Notes: generated by a model not told the origin, from the sequence alone. A DNA stretch of 64,000 nt from Plantago major (GCA_026545765.1 CM048842.1:45021431-45085430); one strand, 5' to 3'. Counted from the stretch's first letter, positions 11,292 to 23,374 are shown. Translations and numbers: made by a program.

Positions 11292-12154
11292 CTGCGGATC
11301 CCTCTTGGCCTTGGTCGTGCAAATCCAACTTCCACTTTCCAAATCTACTCAATAGCAAAAAAGACGGTTTCTTGAATAGTTTTCCCCTCTTGACTCTCGT
11401 CCACTCTCCAGTCGGCGTTTATTCTGAGTTCGAGAGTGGAGTGGGTCTAGAGGGGAAAATTGTTGAAGATCAGTCACCGAAAATCTTAGATCTCAGTTTG
11501 AATGCATATCCGCCCGTCTCCTCTACTTTCTTCCACCCCCACTTTAATGGCTCAAATCTCTCTTATATTGGAAATGGTTTCCGAATTTCAAGAGAGTTTG
11601 AGGCTTTAAAGCCGGCGAGGCGGAAATCTCTTCATGTCTGCACTTTGTTCTCCCCGGATACAGGGCTTGCATTCCATGTTTCGGGGGTATCCTGAAGGAT
11701 TCCGGCATGCTTAACCGTTTTCTTGTCTTGAGTAGAACCAGACCTTTTCGCTTTGACACGGAGGAAGCTTTTTTCTACGGGGAACGATCTTTGCTGGGAG
11801 ATGACGTATCTCCAGAGACATTTTCTGCCTTGTTCTCGTAGCATCCGTAGGTCGGATATCGGTCCGAGATTGCAAATTGTACAGACAATATTAAGTGTAA
11901 TTCGTCTTTGTATGAACGAAACCTCTTGCTTTCTTTGTAGCCAATCGAACATTAGATCTCAGATGCGAAGATCGAAAAATCACAAATCGAAAGATAGAAG
12001 TTATATTGATTTGACGGAAATTCAATTACAACTTGCGGGCTCTATGGCCAATAACAAAAGGATCAAAAAAGAAACAGAACTGACGGAGTTCCGTGTCACA
12101 AATGGTTGATATTGAAATGATTAATCGACATGATGGAGCTTCGCGCATTTTTCT

Positions 12155-13255
12155 TCAAGCATAGAACTTCTGGAGGTTTCTAGCATTCCACGGACACCTG
12201 AGGAGATGTCCGTTCTCATCTTCTAATACATAACTGCCATTTACTTTGGCCCCAATAATCTTGTAGGGTCCTTCCCACTTGGGCTTGAATTTTCCAACAT
12301 TGCTCAAAATGTCGGCTCGTTGGAGCACTAGATCCCCGACTTGCAAGTTCACCGCATGAACGTTCCTATCGTAGGCTCGGGCGGCGGTTGCCTGATACCT
12401 AAGGATACTCGCCAGTGCATCCGACCTTTTCTGTTCAAACACGTCCAGCTCGAATATCCGAGCTTCTCGATTTGCCTTGTCTTCGAACTCTTGGATTCTC
12501 AAAGTCTCTACAGCAATCTCGGATGGTATGACTGCCTCGGAACCATACACCAAGGAGAAAGGAGTTTCTTTGGTCGCAGTCCGTGCAGTGGTGCGATGCG
12601 CCCATGGCACGCCTTCCAGGTCGTCCGCCCAGCTTTCTTGCGAAGTTCTCAACCGCTTCTCGAGGATTTTGACTATTGTTTTGTTTGTGGACTCAGCCTG
12701 TCCATTGGCTTGCGGGTATCCAACAGATGTAAATCGTTGCTCGATTTTGAAGGGCCTTGACCATTCCTTGAGCCTATGTCCCGAGAAGCTGGCGCCATTG
12801 TCCGAGACGAGAATCACGGCAAGCCAAAGCGACAGATGATATTCTTCGGATAAAGGTCCTTTTCGACTCTACGTAATGGTCGCAATGACCTCGGCTTCTA
12901 CCCATTTGGTAAAGTACTCCACACCACAATAAGAAATTTTTCTTTGGTACCCTGAAAATGGTCCACAATGTCGATACCCCAGCGATCGAGCGGACACGCT
13001 ATGGTAGCGGAATCATAGGGTTCGTCGGACGATGTGGGATGTTTGCGTAATATTGGCAATCCTGACATCTCCTGGCGTGGTCGGCGGAATCTTTACCGAT
13101 GGTGGGCCAATAATAGCCTTGTCGTATGATTTTACGGCGAGGTCCTCCCGGAATGACTCCCGACTTAGTTGTGTATTTCTCCCGGCCGATGCATGCTTCT
13201 TGGGGTTCAAGCATCTCGGTGGGTCCGAAAAAGATCTTTTGCGGTCATCACCCAT
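12155..13255 (-). pseudogene. Element A integrase region
   Basis: An HHCC-type zinc-binding segment is visible at 12999-13214 (GYYWPTIGKDSADHARRCQD). The catalytic core and C-terminal part lie at 12155-12817, with VSDNGASFSG, YPQANGQAESTNKTIVKILE, PFSLVYGSEAVIPSEI and KFKPKWEGPYKI. These are integrase features of the Tat lineage. The region is open only in pieces. It would insert element cDNA if whole. Confidence 0.88.
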
Positions 13256-13274
13256 TATAAAATATCATTTGCTT

Positions 13275-14372
13275 TCAGACACTCCTCGATTCTTTCGGAT
13301 CGGCCGGCAAAGATCCGTCCTTGAGATAGTTAAAAATGTCGGTCATCCAGTTTCTCCCCATGTCAAGTATCATGACCGCCGAACTGGAACCCATGGCGGA
13401 TGAGTCAGTGATGGTGAGCAGAATTACTCTCCTTGTGTCCAAAGCCGCTGTAGCGGATGCGTACTTTGCCAAGGCATCGACTCTTTCGTTCCAAACTCTG
13501 TCAAACTTTTCCAAGGTGAATTCCTCGAAGTGGCTGGCCTCATTCTTGAGTAGCTCAAGATACTTGATCATCGAAGGACCTTTTGTGGCAAAGCTTCCTG
13601 AAAATTGGGCCTCGACAAGTTGTGAGTCCGTGTAAGCTTTGACCTTCCGGGCTTGGAGAGACTTGGCTAGTCGCAGCCTCATTAAAAGTGCTTCATACTC
13701 TGCCTCATTATTGGTAACTTTGAAATCCAGGGAAATCGCATAGTCGAGTTCCGCACCCTGCGGGCTCCTAAGGTAGATTCCAATTCCTCCCACTCTTCCA
13801 GTGGAAGAACCATCGACTTCCAATGTCCAAATATCGGAAGGAGGTTTTTTGATTTGGAGATCTCCTGCGAGCTGCTGAGGTTCCGCTCTTGGTTCATCCC
13901 CTCCAGTGATTTTCGTTCTGATGCTGTCTGAACTGGGATCTCTGGGATCATTACTAAGTAGAAACATTTGGTTGACCCGAGTTTCCCCCTCTGACCAAGG
14001 GAGGGGCCGATTGATGAACTGGGCTTCCTCAAGGTTTTCTGGATTGAACATTGGAGGGGCTGGATTTCGGACTATATGTTTGGTGATTAAGCACTCGAAC
14101 ACTTGCTTGTCAGGAACTTTCTCTGAATCCTTCTCTGGGTAATCCGCTAAGAATTCGGCGAGGACCTGAGCCTTTTTGGCTGACGGAGCCTGGTAGCAAA
14201 TGTCGTATTCGCTGAGCTCGATCACCCATTTAGAGAGTCGTCCAGATTGGTCGGGCTTTCCTAGGACCTGTTTCAAAGGTTCCGTAGTTAGTACCACTAT
14301 TTTGTGAGACTTAAAGTAAGGTTTTAACCGATGCGGTGTAAACCAAAGCGTGTCACGAGTTTCGATCTTCAC
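13275..14372 (-). CDS. Element A RNase H and second (archaeal-type) RNase H
   Basis: A 365-codon open stretch. The first part matches the end of the retroelement RNase H with its connection (HKIVVLTTEPLKQVLGKPDQ, WVIELSEYDI). The second part is a separate RNase H fold: WTLEVDGSSTGRVGGIGIYL, NNEAEYEALLMRLRLAKSL, YTDSQLVEAQFSG, NERVDALAKYASA. The D..E..D residues are readable. A duplicated RNase H is diagnostic of Tat elements and places A in that lineage. Confidence 0.88.
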   Translation of the reverse strand: MKIETRDTLWFTPHRLKPYFKSHKIVVLTTEPLKQVLGKPDQSGRLSKWVIELSEYDICYQAPSAKKAQVLAEFLADYPEKDSEKVPDKQVFECLITKHIVRNPAPPMFNPENLEEAQFINRPLPWSEGETRVNQMFLLSNDPRDPSSDSIRTKITGGDEPRAEPQQLAGDLQIKKPPSDIWTLEVDGSSTGRVGGIGIYLRSPQGAELDYAISLDFKVTNNEAEYEALLMRLRLAKSLQARKVKAYTDSQLVEAQFSGSFATKGPSMIKYLELLKNEASHFEEFTLEKFDRVWNERVDALAKYASATAALDTRRVILLTITDSSAMGSSSAVMILDMGRNWMTDIFNYLKDGSLPADPKESRSV

Positions 14373-15200
14373 GTATCTTGTCTCCGTGACAAGGGCTTTG
14401 CTAAGATAGTAGATCGTGAATGCTCGTTAGCTTGAATCCGTATTAGGACGGATCTCATTGCCTCTTCCGTAATTGCTAGGTAGAGGTAGAGTGGTTCTCC
14501 TTCGACGGGCTTGGAGAGCAGTGGAGGGGAATGGAGGTATTCTTTCAACTTTTTGAAAGCCTCGGAACATTCCGCGGTCCACACAAAGTTCTCTCCTTTC
14601 CGGAGGGTTTTGAAGAACGGAAGATTCTTCTCGGTGGGGAAATAAAAGCGACTTAAGGACATGAGACTTCCTATGAGCATTGTACCTCATTGAGGGTTTT
14701 CGGTGTGGCGGATCTAGGATCGCTGGATTTTCTCGGGATTGGCGCTAATTCCCTTTCCGTGACCATATATCTCGAGAATTTTCCTCCTTCACTCCGAAAG
14801 TGCATTTTCCGGATTGATTTCATCCCATACTTCGCAGGATGGAAAAGCAATTGTTGAGATGCTCAATATGCTCTTCCTCGATCTTACTTTTAACAAGCAT
14901 GTCGTCACGAGACTTCCATCGTCTTCCCGATCGTCTTTGAACATTTGGTTTACCGATCATTTGGTAGGGCTCCGCATTCTTGATCCGAATGGCATCACCT
15001 TGAAGCAGTATACTCCTCCTGCCGTGAAGAAAGCCGTTTTCTTAACGTCCTCCTTGGCCATCCGAATTTGGTAGAAGCCTTGGTATGCGTCCATGAAGCT
15101 CAGTAGTGCACATCCGGAGGTAGAGTCAACCAGTTGATCTATCCGTGGCAATGGATCTGGATCCTTGGCAAAACTTGTTCAACCTTGTGAAGTCATTACA
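14373..15200 (-). pseudogene. Element A reverse transcriptase region
   Basis: Fragments typical of Ty3/gypsy reverse transcriptase are readable: MPRIDQLVDSTSGCALLSFM, DAYQGFYQIRMAKEDVKKTA, KVMPFG, and downstream ECSEAFKKLKEYLHSPPLL leading into RNase H. The region is divided among frames and is not open end to end. Confidence 0.85.
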
Positions 15201-15609
15201 TTCGCCACTTGCTGGCGACTTTTAAAAAACAACATTGCAAACCCGTCGAGTAGCGGACTTCCTCGATGTGTATCCGCCTTTAGAGTCGATCGACTTGGCG
15301 GATATGATGGCATCCTTGATGGGGCCAAAGTCTTTCCTTTTCGGATGTATTTGATCAAGGATCCATGTTCGATGGTGAGCTGTAATCCGTGGGTCGATCC
15401 CCCAGTCGTCGGTACTCGAAGTAACACATCATTGTTTTCGGAGGCAAGCGATGAGCTTCATCTCTACTTCCACATTCATTTCGGTCCCGATCCTTGTTTT
15501 CTTCTGGATCGCCAAGATAATCTCGATCTCTTTGAGGGTCTCATGAGGCTCAATTGCGTCGTCTAGGGAAATTTTTCCTTCGCTTCCTCGCCGACTTGTG
15601 AGTCCGCCT

Positions 15610-16134
15610 TTACGGTGTAAGGATAGTGGGTGCGTCGGGAGTCACGGTGACTGTTAGCACGGGCGCAGACGCCCTTCTTGTGGACATGATATAACATTCC
15701 CAAGCTTCTCTGACATTTCCGAGCTCTTGCCCGACTCCGAAGGCCGTTGGGAACTTCATCCTGTTGTGGAGAGTAGATGAAACAGCTCGGAACTGGTTGA
15801 GATCTGGGCGTCCGAAGATGGCACTATAATCGAAGGTTTGTTCGACCACCACGAAGCGGACTTCTTGTGTCACCCTTGCCGGAAAGGTACCAAGAGAAAC
15901 ATTTAACATGAAACTTCCGAGGGGTCGTACAGTTCCTCCTCCGAATCCTAATATGGAGGTGTGCACTCTGCCATATCGGACTCTACCCAATGCCATCTGA
16001 TCCAGTGTCCTCTTAGAAATGATGTTCGAGGAACTTCCAGTGTCAACCAAGATCTTATTCACCCGGTAGGTTGCAATGGTCAATGAGACCACTAGCGGGA
16101 CATCTGGGTTTTCGATGTCTTCTCCCCCTGCCAT
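15610..16134 (-). CDS. Element A aspartic protease region
   Basis: A 174-codon open stretch with the retropepsin active site VDTGSSSNIISKRTLDQM, then a GFGGGTVRPLGS flap-like part and FGRPDLNQFRAV near the C-terminal hydrophobic motif. The family cleaves the Gag-Pol polyprotein. It lies just downstream of gag, in the usual gypsy order. Confidence 0.85.
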   Translation of the reverse strand: MAGGEDIENPDVPLVVSLTIATYRVNKILVDTGSSSNIISKRTLDQMALGRVRYGRVHTSILGFGGGTVRPLGSFMLNVSLGTFPARVTQEVRFVVVEQTFDYSAIFGRPDLNQFRAVSSTLHNRMKFPTAFGVGQELGNVREAWECYIMSTRRASAPVLTVTVTPDAPTILTP

Positions 16135-16289
16135 AGGAGGAGGAATTTCACTGTCATCGAATGATATGGCGTTAGTGCCTGGAATTGCCGGACTAGCATA
16201 TGCTCGGTCGTTGTTTCGGAGGTTTTACGCGGTGCGCTCCCTTGCGTTCTTGCTATCTCCCCCCGTTGGTCCTCCCGCAATAGTGTTGA

Positions 16290-18124
16290 TCACCCCGCTG
16301 TATGGGGCATTTTCCATTTCGATATCGTCAGTATATCGGTAAGAACGTTGGTCCAGATGGGGCGGATAGTTGATTGGCGAAGCGAAAGGGCAATGAGTGG
16401 CGGTGGTTCCGTCATCCTCTCATCTCTCCTTTGCTCTGTTCTATCTTGTAAATGCATGTGTTCGTCCTTATAGATATGCTCCTTCAATTTTCCATTCCTT
16501 ATCAGGTGTTCCACTTCTGTCTTCAGCTGAATGCAATCGTCCGTTTCGTGTCCGCGACACTTGTGAAACTTGCAATAGCCTTTTGCGTTTTTACTCTTAC
16601 GGCCGCCGTGAGGGGGCTTCGGCCATTGGACGTCCAGCTTCTTCTCAACAATAGTTGCCAAGATGTCGGATCTTGGTCTGTTGAGCCGGGTATAGTCCGC
16701 ATATCGTCTTGGCGGACTTCTCTCCCTGTGAAGACCTCTGTCTCTTTGATCCCTTCTTGAATCAAACTTTGCTGGGCGTTGGTCTTGCTTCACCGGATCC
16801 CTCGCTTTCTTGGAGCTGGCTCTCACTGGAACATTCCTTCTGTAATCTTCTCCATACATCACTTCCTCACAGATGTCTTCTAAGTACTTTTCGCTTCTTA
16901 CTTCTTGACTTGAGAGTTTTCTTCGGAGTTCCGAGTTGAGAGTATTAGCATACAGGTGTCGGACCCGTTCTTTAATACTGTGTGGCTCAACGCGAAGAAC
17001 CTCCGTGTGAAATCGATCCAAGAAAGTCCTTAGATCCTCGTGCTCTCCCTGTATAACGCCTGCTAGATGCTCCACGGTACGTTTTCTCCTCTTGGATTTG
17101 CCGAATCGAGCCAAGAATTTAGAAGACAGATCCGCGTACGACCGTATCGAATTATTCGGCAAAGAGGTGTACCAATCCATGGCAGTTCCGAAGAGAGTAG
17201 ACGAGAAAGTGAGGGCTTTAGTGTTGTCACTCATCCCTTTGGAATCCATCTTGCTGTTGAAGCGGGTCAGGTGACCTACGGGACAAGCATCCCCATAGTA
17301 GTATTCCAAGTTTGGAATCACTTGGTCCGAATTCCTGTTTCTCTCCTTCTCCCTCATGATACCGTCACATAGGGGATTTGGTGCGCTGGTAGTTATCTGC
17401 TCGTGATCTTTTACGAGACGTCCGAGGCTTAGAATCTGAGCTTCTAAAGCCTTTTGCTGGGCATAGATCTCGTCTGCCGTCATGATCTCCCCTGTCCTCG
17501 GATGCATGGCCACATCCGCGGGAAGTTCGTTCATGCGGGCTCTTGGAATTGTTTCCGCCACTTGATCCCTGTCCCTCGGAGGCGCTGGGAGTGGAACTTC
17601 CGGGAGTCTATTATTCACGTCTTGGCGCTCTCTCCTCATTGATAGCTTCCTTCCCCTCGGATTTGCGAGGCTGAGGCCCGCCTGTCCAATAGATCTCGCA
17701 AATCCTCCTGGGGTTGCTGATCTCCTAATCTCTGCTGGATTGGACGTTGTCCGTTCCTAGACAATGCTGGCTCTGCCTGAGGAGGCGTAACCACTGGCGG
17801 AGTGGCTTGTTGCGGAGGAGCATTGTTGGATCCCAGGCACCCTTGGATGATTGTTAGCAGCCTGTCAAACTGCACCTCGCTCAATCCAAGGTCGTTAGTT
17901 CGGACAATGCGTCCATCAGGCATCGTGGGGCCTTGAGCTCCTGTCGGAGAAGCTCGGGCCGCACCTTCTTCCGAGGAAGGACTGGCTGTATGTCCCTCGC
18001 TTGGATATCTTCCTCTTACTGTTGCCGCCCTGCGTCCCCGGGTGGGAGGGCGTCCCCGCGGGCGCGGTGGTGGAGTTCTTAGTTCTGTAGTACCAGCTCT
18101 CGCTGTTCGCCTTGTTCTTGCCAT
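16290..18124 (-). CDS. Element A gag region
   Basis: Two overlapping open stretches. The first starts MARTRRTARAG at 18124 and is Pro/Arg-rich, consistent with a Gag N-terminus. The second (16290-17639, 449 codons) holds the Retrotrans_gag fold: MDWYTSLPNNSIRSYADLS, FLARFGKSKRRKRTVEHLAG, EDLRTFLDRFHTEVLRVEP. It also holds a knuckle-like CKFHKCRGHETDDC near residue 370. The product would form the virus-like particle. I make no statement about how the two stretches relate beyond their overlap. Confidence 0.85.
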
Positions 18125-18160
18125 TGGTTTACTCGAAACGCAGATGCTTTTTGTAAATAT

Positions 18161-18180
18161 TCCCACAGACGGCGCCAAAA
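18161..18180 (-). other. Element A primer binding site
   Basis: Directly inside the right LTR the minus strand reads TTTTGGCGCCGTCTGTGGGA. This resembles the TGGCGCCG-type binding sites used by many plant Tat and Athila elements, complementary to a tRNA 3' end (tRNA-Asp type by recall). It fixes the right LTR as the 5' LTR. Confidence 0.8.
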
Positions 18181-19011
18181 TGTTGGGGGATAAACCTCTC
18201 AACACCAACACTACCACAACAAGTAACCTAATCCCAGCTCCGCCTCCAACTTGAAGTCCGATAAGAGGGTTGTCTGAGAAAGAGCACCTGAAAGGACTAA
18301 GTGGGGGGGGGGGGGGGTTAGAATGGGTTACCCGGATTGCCAAGGTCAATCCGGTAAGAGGCTTCACTCGAAGGAGAGGTGGTAGCTCTCAATGCAATAG
18401 TAATGGGAAAGGTATTATGTTCCAGCACACTTACCCTGAGGTCTTGGACCTTGTGCTATATTTATAGTTATCATATACTCATGAGGTAGCTCATAAGATG
18501 ATGCCAAGTGTACGATCCAGATTTGGACACCAATGCTACCTTTGGCCCATGGCCCATTAGTGAACAGTAGTCCAATACCGATAAGTGGGCCTGGGAGGGT
18601 AGTTTGGACCCTTTCCTCCGAGTCTTATTCACTTTGGGTCCGTGTTGGTACCTCGGACAGATCTGTCTGCTTGGTTGATCTGCCCTCGGGTGACTCTCGA
18701 TGTCCGAGCCAAGAGTCTCACGGAAGTATCTCAGTGGTTCTGTTATATACGTTTGGTCTTAAAGTAATGGTGGTGTCCGAGATTCTCTCGTACGGTCCGT
18801 TAGGCATCTCTGTACTGACATGGTCAGGTTTGGAAGTCATTTTAGCATTTCCGGACTAGGTGGGGATGTAGTGACCTCCAGTCTTGGTCGATTCACTTTG
18901 GGCGGACCATGTGAGGTCGGACCAGTACTGGATTGGCTAGTTAAGCCGTGATGCGCTTTAGGACACGCTCTATGGCGCCCTTAACGGATTGGACATATTT
19001 CCGTATCAACA
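18181..19011 (-). repeat. Element A 5' LTR (right copy)
   Basis: Starts TGTTGGGGGATAAACC and ends CCGTATCAACA on plus, matching 5343-6181 closely. A reverse TATAAATA at 18459-18466 is the likely promoter for gag-pol. A long G-run lies near 18303. The outer side abuts the target duplication ACGAG (19012-19016). Confidence 0.92.
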
Positions 19012-20467
19012 ACGAGTACGAACTAGATACCAACCATAAAACTCCCAAACATATAGACTACCTTATTACTCCATCGAGGGACGACCTCGCAAACAAACAA
19101 GATCAAGCATGCCGAGGTTCATGCTATACCAGATCACGGAACACACCAACCACCGGTTGTATTCGGAGTCTAGGGATTGGGGATCTGTAGGAGATGACCT
19201 TAACCGTCGGTCCGTCCCGCCCGGTAGCCACTCATTTACAGTCCTTGGCCCGTATCGAATTCAAATCAAGATCTGTAACTCATAATCATGTATGCTCGTT
19301 ATCATCTCTGAAAGAGAACAATATCAAATAAACCGAATCTGAACTCGAATCAGATATATCAATATGATGTCATGTATACAACAATAGACCGAATGGTCAA
19401 CATGTCAAGAAGAGGAATATATGAATCATGATTTCATCATGAATGGTTCGAATAGGAGATTGAAAATGTATGAAGAGATATAGGATAAAGCCTCTATCAT
19501 TTCAATATGATAAGAATATAAAGAAAGACAATGTGTGGGGAAATATATATGATAAAGAGTAAGGGTACAATTGGTCAAGGAAAGATACAAGGAATCCAAA
19601 GAAAGAGGGCAATCTGATCAATAGGACATGAAACAAGACTACTTAAAATGAAAGTCATCACGGGAACAACTGGACAAGGAAATCATGGATATAGAAATAT
19701 CCAGAGAAACAATAGAAGTGATGACAGAATTAATCTAGTTGAAAAGAAGGAAATGATGAAAAGGACAAGACATGAATATGAGTGAGAACACTCGAAACAG
19801 ATAGAAATGGGCTCAGGAATTGATTGTCAAATAAAAAAGAGGTTAACGAGCAAGAAAATTATAGGAGATACAAAATAAGAGGTTTCAAAGAGTAATATGG
19901 ATTTCAAATGAACTAAGATGATCATGAGTTGACTAACTTATACAAGGTTTATAAAAAATAGTAACAAAGTTCATCAACAAACAAATGAGAGGGTTAAACA
20001 AGTACAAGAACAAGTGAATGGTTGTTCAATAGGAATATATAAAGAAAGGCTGGTCAAGTATCGAAATAGTGAACAAGCTTTTTGGCTAGTCTAATAAACG
20101 ATAATGGTACAAGGAGATTGGATCAATACCAAGTGATACAAGATATCAAGGTTAACTGGATAAGCCTAACCGAATGCACAAGAGTAGTACCACACATTAT
20201 AAGTCAATAATACTTGCAAGAACAAGACAGAATAAATATCCATTTTCCTCAGGGGCTAGATGCTCGAACGGTATAAAAGAGAAGGCTAGAATCCTTACTC
20301 GTGGTACCATATACTGCTTGATAAATCCACTCCTTTAAGTCAAGATGCTCTATAAAATCCTGCAGCATCTCGCTGATCAAAACTCGAGCCAACGTTATCC
20401 TTAGTCTATCCGTGAGGCACTAACCTATACCAGGGTCATAATCACCGTACCTAAAAAAAATATAACA
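19012..20467 (-). mobile_element. Old chromovirus-like LTR remnant, second half
   Basis: On the minus strand the right end reads TAGGTACGGTGATTATGACC followed by CTGGTATAGGTTAGTGCC. This resembles the U3 start of plant chromovirus (Tekay-like) LTRs. It probably continues at 4906-5342 on the other side of element A. No coding sequence is seen; the short frames inside are chance. Borders and family are tentative. Confidence 0.4.
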
Positions 20468-20918
20468 ATTGACCAAAATACAAATTCACCGATTAAAATA
20501 GGTATAAATCGTATCAGCACTATCACAAAGGGCTAAATAATCTGTCTACGATTATAAATATAACAAAGATAACATATAATAAATTATTTCATATCAAATT
20601 AGATGTAAAAGTAAATAGGTAAGTGCATCAATGTACCCCTCAAGCTCTCGGATTCCATACGGCGGCTAGACGTATTTTTCCTTACAAGGTTTATAGTTTG
20701 AGTCCGTTTTGCGAGAGACTATATATAGAAGAGTCCCAAAAGTCCCCTTCAAACGTTAAAACTAGACAATTATACATTTTTTCTCGACTTGGCTTCTGAT
20801 GTTTTTCGCTGATCTTTTGACCCGGATTCATTAAAAACGGGTCAAGTAAAAACTAGACAATATAATGTAAATTTAATATCATATAAAAACTAAAGAATTC
20901 CTTTCATAAACTAGACAA
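20468..20918. other. Left part of a degraded repeat unit (X) with the CTAGACAAT motif
   Basis: AT-rich noncoding sequence. From 20757 it carries copies of the motif AAAACTAGACAAT (about 20757, 20848 and 20905). The same motif array resumes at 27334, and the sequence reads across the Helitron insertion as ACTAGACAA then TATAATG. The left border of unit X is not clear. Confidence 0.5.
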
Positions 20919-21752
20919 TCTATATATATGATAAAAGTGATGATGAAAATGGAATGAGAGCTATGCCACGTATGCAAAAATCCTAGGTGGCAAAACGAAG
21001 CAAAAAACAATTCATTTATAATTCACTAATATTTGAGTCATCCGGTCAACATAAATTTGAATTTATTTTTCTTCTTCTATCCATACGCCTAATTTGAAAC
21101 AAATAAGTAGTTTTAAAGCTTTCCTATTTTTATGGGTGAAGTAATCTAATCATTTTTTAATCTTCTTAGATTTGATGTAACTGGGTCAACATAAATTTGA
21201 AATTATTAGTTTTAAAGCTTCCCTATTTTTATGGGTTAAGTAATCTAATTATAGTTAAAATACATAAATTATAATTCATTGTTATTTGAACACGGATGAT
21301 TATTTCTAACATAAGAAATCTGATATGTCCACCATCACCAATACTATATTTAGGGATTTAATTTTAACCAAAAAATAGGTATTTACTAATAAAACAAATT
21401 GCTATAGGAGTATTTAACAACAAGACCTTATTTTTAGGAATACAATTGGAATTGCCCCGTTCCAACAACTCAAAATTTCAAAATATCTAATTAATTCCGA
21501 TTTTCATGGTTTGGCTCGAATGGAAAGACGTCCAAAGGCCAGAATCCGTTCCAACAAATCATAGTTGTTATGTTTCCCTAATTGTATGGGTATTTAAATT
21601 CAAATATTCTCCAACTTCCCATAATTACTTACCAAGTCGTTAATGTTTGTTACATAAGAAAAGTCCACCTCTTCCGTTATCTATTTATGTGCGTGCGTTT
21701 GTGTGTCTGTGTGTTGAAAATCCTGCGTGCACATTTTGCAAGCTAATAAACA

Positions 21753-22556
21753 ATGAAGAGACAAAGGAAGATTTCATCCTGTTCATATTACTCATTATAC
21801 TTTAAACTCAATATGGAGATGCTCATCAACACTATGGAAAGAGTTGCTATCGATTCACCCACTTCATGGGCAAATGCGAGTGATAGGTTTTCTATCTGTT
21901 TTTTTTTATGTTGCCTACTTATATTTTAAAATTAGTTTGACTAACATGAAATTTTTGTCTACTTATATGTAACAGTCCAAACGTGTTGCGGATTTTACCT
22001 CTCAACGCCTCATTTCAAATTCCAGAATCGATGTTCTATAGGCTTTCAAATGCAAAGAACCCTGAGGCAGTGTTTAGGAATTCATTGGTTAGTATTTTTT
22101 CTTTATTTGTTGATTTTTTTCATTGGCTCAGTATATGTTAAATTTTTTGTCGACTAATCAACCCAGGTCCAATAGTTCGAAAATGGTAAACAAGATGAGG
22201 CATATTGTCTGATGGAAATGGCCATGAAATTCAAGCACCCAAAAGCCCTATACTGTTTGAACTACATGAAAAATTTTAGTAGTAGTGTTAAGATTCGTGA
22301 TGAAGGACTTAAAGTTTTATCCAAAATGAAGGAGGATAAAGAAGGTGTATCATTCGTGGCTGCATGTCGTTGGTCTTTACAGTTAAGACTTTCAAAGCTT
22401 AATCTCAAGAATCCAGACTATCTGTTGGTTCCACCTTTCTGTAAGAAAAAGTTGTTAAATTACAATATGCACATGAAGGAGACGTGGATCCCATTCAAGT
22501 ACAATCTTTGTCACGAATGCGTTGGTGACCTTGAAGTTGCTTATATGAGAGCATAA
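21753..22556 (+). pseudogene. F-box protein (At2g35280-like) pseudogene captured in Helitron H1
   Basis: Three exons are readable with GT..AG introns in phase: 21753-21886, 21976-22087 and 22167-22556. Exon 1 gives a degenerate F-box (MEMLINTMERVAIDSPTSWA). Exons 2 and 3 give NVLRILPLNASFQIPESMF, RLSNAKNPEAVFRNSL and FENGKQDEAYCLMEMAMKF, then KALYCLNYMKN and DEGLKVLSKMKED, the Sel1-like region of the plant At2g35280 F-box group. The C-terminal segment has a C..C pattern (CHECVGDLEVAYM). There is an in-frame TAG at 22173-22175, the third codon of exon 3. In the family such proteins serve as SCF ubiquitin-ligase adaptors. Because introns are kept, capture was from genomic DNA. Family assignment is from recall. 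Confidence 0.62.
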
Positions 22557-23241
22557 CATGTTTATGATTTATTAAACTCTCAATTCCCTCATATATTCTA
22601 ATGTATTTCATTTCGAATATGTTAAAATGAAACAAATAATTCATTCTGCAATGTCCAGCACTAGAGATCGTAAAGTTGTCGCCTTCTATAAAGAAACGGT
22701 TTCGGTCATTCTCACCATATTAGAATTCCTTTTATCCAACTCAATATATCAACAACAAACACGAAACAACACTATGGCAGAATAAACTTTTGTTATCATT
22801 TAAGGTTGCAAATAGAAAAATTAACAATTAAGTAACAATAATCTGTAAATTCTGGACGGAAACAGTTGAGTACTATTGTAACAATAATATTGACTTCTAC
22901 AACTAAATGCTAATTAATCCATGTTCAAACAGTTTAGTACCTCAAGATCGGACCTTGCTTATGTATAATATTGTATTGTACTTTTGAATTATAACTTAAA
23001 ATAGAAACAATCTATAAATCAAGTTGACGTCCATTAATCACATTAGTTTAGATTCAAATTATATCAACTCCTCAATTCTTTGTAATTAGTCTACTAATTT
23101 TGGAATTATATTGTAACTGTTTGTATCGAAGTATATGGATTTGTTACGCAGAATCACCTACCAAGACTTGATAAATATAGGACTGATCGTTAGTTGTTAG
23201 GAATCCTTAGCTGCCATATCAATTGGTTTGTGCGTTACTAA

Positions 23242-23374
23242 GACTATGTTCTCTTCAACTGCAATTTTCTGAACTGAACTGAATGGAACTGAACTGAACT
23301 GAACTGTAGTATAAAATATAACTAAGCAGAACTGAACTGAACTGAATGAGTTTTCAGTTGAAGAGAACAGAGCC
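23242..23374. mobile_element. Tourist-like MITE (133 bp)
   Basis: Terminal inverted repeats read GACTATGTTCTCTTCAACTG on the left and the complement of GGCTCTGTTCTCTTCAACTG on the right. They are flanked by the 3-bp duplication TAA (23239-23241 and 23375-23377), as for PIF/Harbinger-type Tourist elements. The interior is mostly an expanded GAACT pentamer repeat. Confidence 0.75.

Larger units (their letters stand above)
5343..19011 (-). mobile_element. Tat-lineage Ty3/gypsy LTR retrotransposon (element A)
   Basis: The element is bounded by two similar LTRs (5343-6181 and 18181-19011) and flanked by the 5-bp duplication ACGAG (5338-5342 and 19012-19016). Gene order on the minus strand is gag, protease, reverse transcriptase, RNase H plus a second RNase H, integrase, then a long 3' region of about 6 kb. 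The second RNase H and antisense ORFs between integrase and the 3' LTR are marks of the Tat lineage. The LTRs match closely by eye apart from small indels, so insertion looks fairly recent. The ends are whole, but pol and the antisense genes are open only in pieces, with several breaks. Confidence 0.93.

Noticed and set aside
12341-12839. Plus-strand frames of 120-139 codons across the integrase region
   Set aside because: They are reverse shadows of the clear integrase reading on the minus strand.
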